From NCBI GenBank assembly GCA_023390215.1, contig JAEWDG010000172.1, positions 1-6,031 of the forward strand: DNA of 6,031 nucleotides, in the 5' to 3' direction. The notes under the pieces are model-generated. The model saw nothing but the letters and a program-made list of their open reading frames with translations. It was not told the DNA's origin and did no database searches. The translations under genes were made by a program, and so were the position numbers. Positions 3,953-6,031 of this stretch are shown here, one piece after another; position 1 is the first letter of the stretch, and the number at the start of each line of letters is the position of its first letter. The stretch comes from Bacteroidota bacterium. Lineage in GTDB: Bacteria; Bacteroidota; Bacteroidia; Chitinophagales; Chitinophagaceae.

Positions 3953-6031
3953 ATGTCTACAAAACAACCTTTATCTGTCACATTCGACATAGGTGGTGGC
4001 CGCACGGTAACCATCGAAACGGGCAAGCTGGCCCGCCAGGCTGATGGTGCTGTTACTGTTCGCCAGGGGAACTGCATTTTACTTGCCACTGTGGTTGCCA
4101 ACAAAGAGCCGAAAGAAGGCCAGTCGTTCTTTCCGCTTTCTGTGGATTACCAGGAGAAATTCGCATCCGCCGGCCGTGTACCGGGATCATTCTTCAAAAG
4201 AGAAGCCCGTTTGAACGATTATGAGATACTAACCTCCCGTTTGATCGACCGCGCCCTTCGACCATTATTTCCAGAAGATTATTTCTGCGATGTCCAGGTT
4301 CTGGTTTCGCTGATTTCATCTGATGATGAGGTGCTGCCGGATTCCCTGGCCTGCCTCGCAGCGTCTGCCGCGCTGGCTGTATCCGATATACCGGTGCAGG
4401 AGATCATTTCTGAAGTTCGTATCGGCAGGGTAAATGGTCAGATGGTGGTGAACCCAACCCGTACCGAACTTGCTGCTTCTGATCTTGAGTTTATTATCGC
4501 TGCCACTGATAAGAACATTATGATGGTGGAGGGCGAAGCAAAAGAATGCCAGGAAGAAGATCTGGTAAAAGCACTCGAAATCGCACACGATGCAATTCGC
4601 CTGCATATACGCGCACAGGAAGAACTTCGGGCTAAAGTAGGAATCTCTTCAAAAAGAGAATATACTAAACCATACCGTAACCCGGAACTGGAACAAAAAA
4701 TCAATGCATTTGCCACTGAAAAAATGCATGCAATTTCCGCTTCAGCATCTGCAAAGCACGAAAGAGCCGCAGCTTTTGATGCACTTAAAGCTGAATTGGT
4801 AGAGCACCTGGGTACGGAATTGCCAGACGAAGACAAAAAATTGATAAGCCATTATTTTGGGGAACTGCAATATCACGTAGTTCGGGATATGATCCTTAAC
4901 GAACGCCGCCGTCTTGATGGCCGCGGCACAGAGGATATCCGTCCGCTCTCAATGGAAACCGATCTGCTCCCAACCCCTCATGGATCTGCTTTATTTACAA
5001 GAGGTGAAACGCAATCACTTACAACAGTTACTTTAGGAACACCTTTAGATGAATTATTGGTTGAAAGCGCCCATGTTTCAAATTATACCAAGTTCATCCT
5101 GCATTATAATTTTCCTCCGTTCTCTACCGGTGAAGTAAAAATGCTCCGGGGTGTTGGCCGTCGCGAGGTAGGTCATGGTAACCTGGCTATGCGTTCGTTA
5201 AAACAAATGATGCCTGGTACAGAGTATCCTTACACTGTTCGTGTGGTAAGTGACATTCTTGAATCCAATGGTTCTTCTTCGATGGCCACAGTTTGTGCAG
5301 GTTCACTTGCGTTGATGGACGCGGGTGTGCCGTTGAAAAAGCATGTTAGTGGTGTAGCGATGGGACTGATAAAAAAAGAAGACAAGTACGCGGTCCTTAC
5401 TGATATCCTTGGTGATGAAGACCATCTTGGGGATATGGATTTCAAAGTGACCGGTACACGTGAAGGAATTTGCGGTGTTCAGATGGATATTAAAGTTGAT
5501 GGCCTGAGCATGGACATTATGCGCACCGCGCTTGAACAGGCACGCAAAGGCAGAATGCACATACTTGATGCGATGTACGCAACTGTTGAGCAGGCCCGCG
5601 AAGATGTGAAACCACATGCGCCACGTATGGTGAAGATCACAATTGATAAAGAATATATCGGGGCGGTTATCGGACCGGGTGGTAAAGTGATTCAGGAAAT
5701 TCAACGCGAAACCGGAACGACCATCAATATTGAGGAAGTAAACAATCAGGGTGAAGTAAGTATATTCTCTAAAGAAAAGACCGGGCTCGACAAAGCGCTT
5801 GCCTGGATCAATGGGCTTGTAGCTGTGCCGGTTATCGGGGAAACCTATGAGGGTACAGTTAAGAGCATCAAAGAATTTGGCGCTTTCGTAGAATTCCTGC
5901 CCAAAAAAGAAGGATTGCTTCATATCAGTGAAATAAGTTGGAAACGCCTGGAAAGCATGGAAGGCGTATTAAAAGAAGGAGATATTGTTAAGGTGAAACT
6001 GCTGGATATCGATCCCCGCACTGGAAAATAT
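3953..6031 (+). CDS. pnp: Polyribonucleotide nucleotidyltransferase (PNPase), 3' truncated by window
   Basis: The frame is open from the ATG at 3953 to the window edge (693 codons); the family is about 700-750 residues, so only the tail is missing. PNPase degrades RNA 3' to 5' using phosphate, as a cytosolic trimer. The first RNase PH domain includes the RNA-binding loop FFKRE (80-84) and SRLIDRALRPLFPED. A helical linker is followed by the catalytic second RNase PH domain from about 318 (RRRLDGRG), with TRGETQS (349-355), FPPFSTGE (387-394), SNGSSSMAT (439-447) and GDEDHLGDMDFK (487-498) carrying the metal-binding aspartates D488 and D494. The KH domain has the GPGGK loop (574-578). The S1 domain starts near 629 (GETYEGTVKSIKEFGAFVEF) and is cut. 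No frameshift or missing catalytic residue is seen. The start follows an A/T-rich leader (ACGTATTTAC) after the rpsO terminator. Confidence 0.97.
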   Translation, partial: MSTKQPLSVTFDIGGGRTVTIETGKLARQADGAVTVRQGNCILLATVVANKEPKEGQSFFPLSVDYQEKFASAGRVPGSFFKREARLNDYEILTSRLIDRALRPLFPEDYFCDVQVLVSLISSDDEVLPDSLACLAASAALAVSDIPVQEIISEVRIGRVNGQMVVNPTRTELAASDLEFIIAATDKNIMMVEGEAKECQEEDLVKALEIAHDAIRLHIRAQEELRAKVGISSKREYTKPYRNPELEQKINAFATEKMHAISASASAKHERAAAFDALKAELVEHLGTELPDEDKKLISHYFGELQYHVVRDMILNERRRLDGRGTEDIRPLSMETDLLPTPHGSALFTRGETQSLTTVTLGTPLDELLVESAHVSNYTKFILHYNFPPFSTGEVKMLRGVGRREVGHGNLAMRSLKQMMPGTEYPYTVRVVSDILESNGSSSMATVCAGSLALMDAGVPLKKHVSGVAMGLIKKEDKYAVLTDILGDEDHLGDMDFKVTGTREGICGVQMDIKVDGLSMDIMRTALEQARKGRMHILDAMYATVEQAREDVKPHAPRMVKITIDKEYIGAVIGPGGKVIQEIQRETGTTINIEEVNNQGEVSIFSKEKTGLDKALAWINGLVAVPVIGETYEGTVKSIKEFGAFVEFLPKKEGLLHISEISWKRLESMEGVLKEGDIVKVKLLDIDPRTGKY

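Noticed and set aside
4316..4836. Overlapping minus-strand open frames of 96 and 132 codons
   Set aside because: Antisense shadows of pnp; the low-complexity Ser/Ala-rich translation is typical of reading a coding strand backwards.
5303..5923. 206-codon open frame on the minus strand
   Set aside because: It lies wholly antisense to the catalytic, KH and S1 parts of pnp, whose motifs are intact; the translation resembles no family and has no leader or partner gene.
1..6031. CRISPR array, tRNA/rRNA, insertion sequence, toxin-antitoxin or defence system
   Set aside because: No regularly spaced repeats, tRNA-like cloverleaf, transposase, terminal inverted repeats or small paired genes were seen; almost all of the window is accounted for by six housekeeping or glycosyltransferase genes.

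Overview
The window looks like ordinary chromosomal DNA from a member of the Bacteroidota, probably near the Chitinophagaceae; I cannot place it more precisely by reading alone. Three things point there. The purM, ftsE, rpsO and pnp products have Bacteroidota-like sequence character. The start codons sit behind A-rich leaders without Shine-Dalgarno sequences. Two perfect copies of the Bacteroidota -7 promoter element (TAnnTTTG) lie upstream of ftsE and rpsO.

Layout, left to right. Positions 1-409 (+) hold the 3' end of purM (purine biosynthesis). A 103-bp gap carries a likely promoter, followed by ftsE (513-1202, +), the ATPase of the FtsEX cell-division ABC complex, with no ftsX beside it. 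ftsE runs tail-to-tail into a two-gene glycosyltransferase unit on the minus strand: a first GT4-like enzyme (3385 to 2294), then a second (2301 to 1183). The two overlap by 8 nt, and both appear to start with TTG. A 183-bp divergent intergenic region with dyad symmetries and a promoter separates them from rpsO (3569-3841, +, ribosomal protein S15). A strong 13-bp hairpin terminator follows, and then pnp (3953 to beyond the window end, +, polynucleotide phosphorylase), of which 693 codons are present.

How the genes work together: rpsO-pnp is a widely conserved translation/RNA-decay pair, and the hairpin between them is where expression of the two would be uncoupled. The glycosyltransferase pair is probably translationally coupled and likely acts on the same cell-surface glycan or glycolipid; its acceptor and donor cannot be read from sequence. 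purM and ftsE are housekeeping neighbours with no evident functional link.

I found no mobile element, CRISPR array, tRNA/rRNA, toxin-antitoxin or defence module, and no evidence of a new multi-gene system. The points most worth a second look are the paired TTG starts, the overlapping convergent ends of ftsE and the glycosyltransferase gene, and the stacked palindromes upstream of rpsO.
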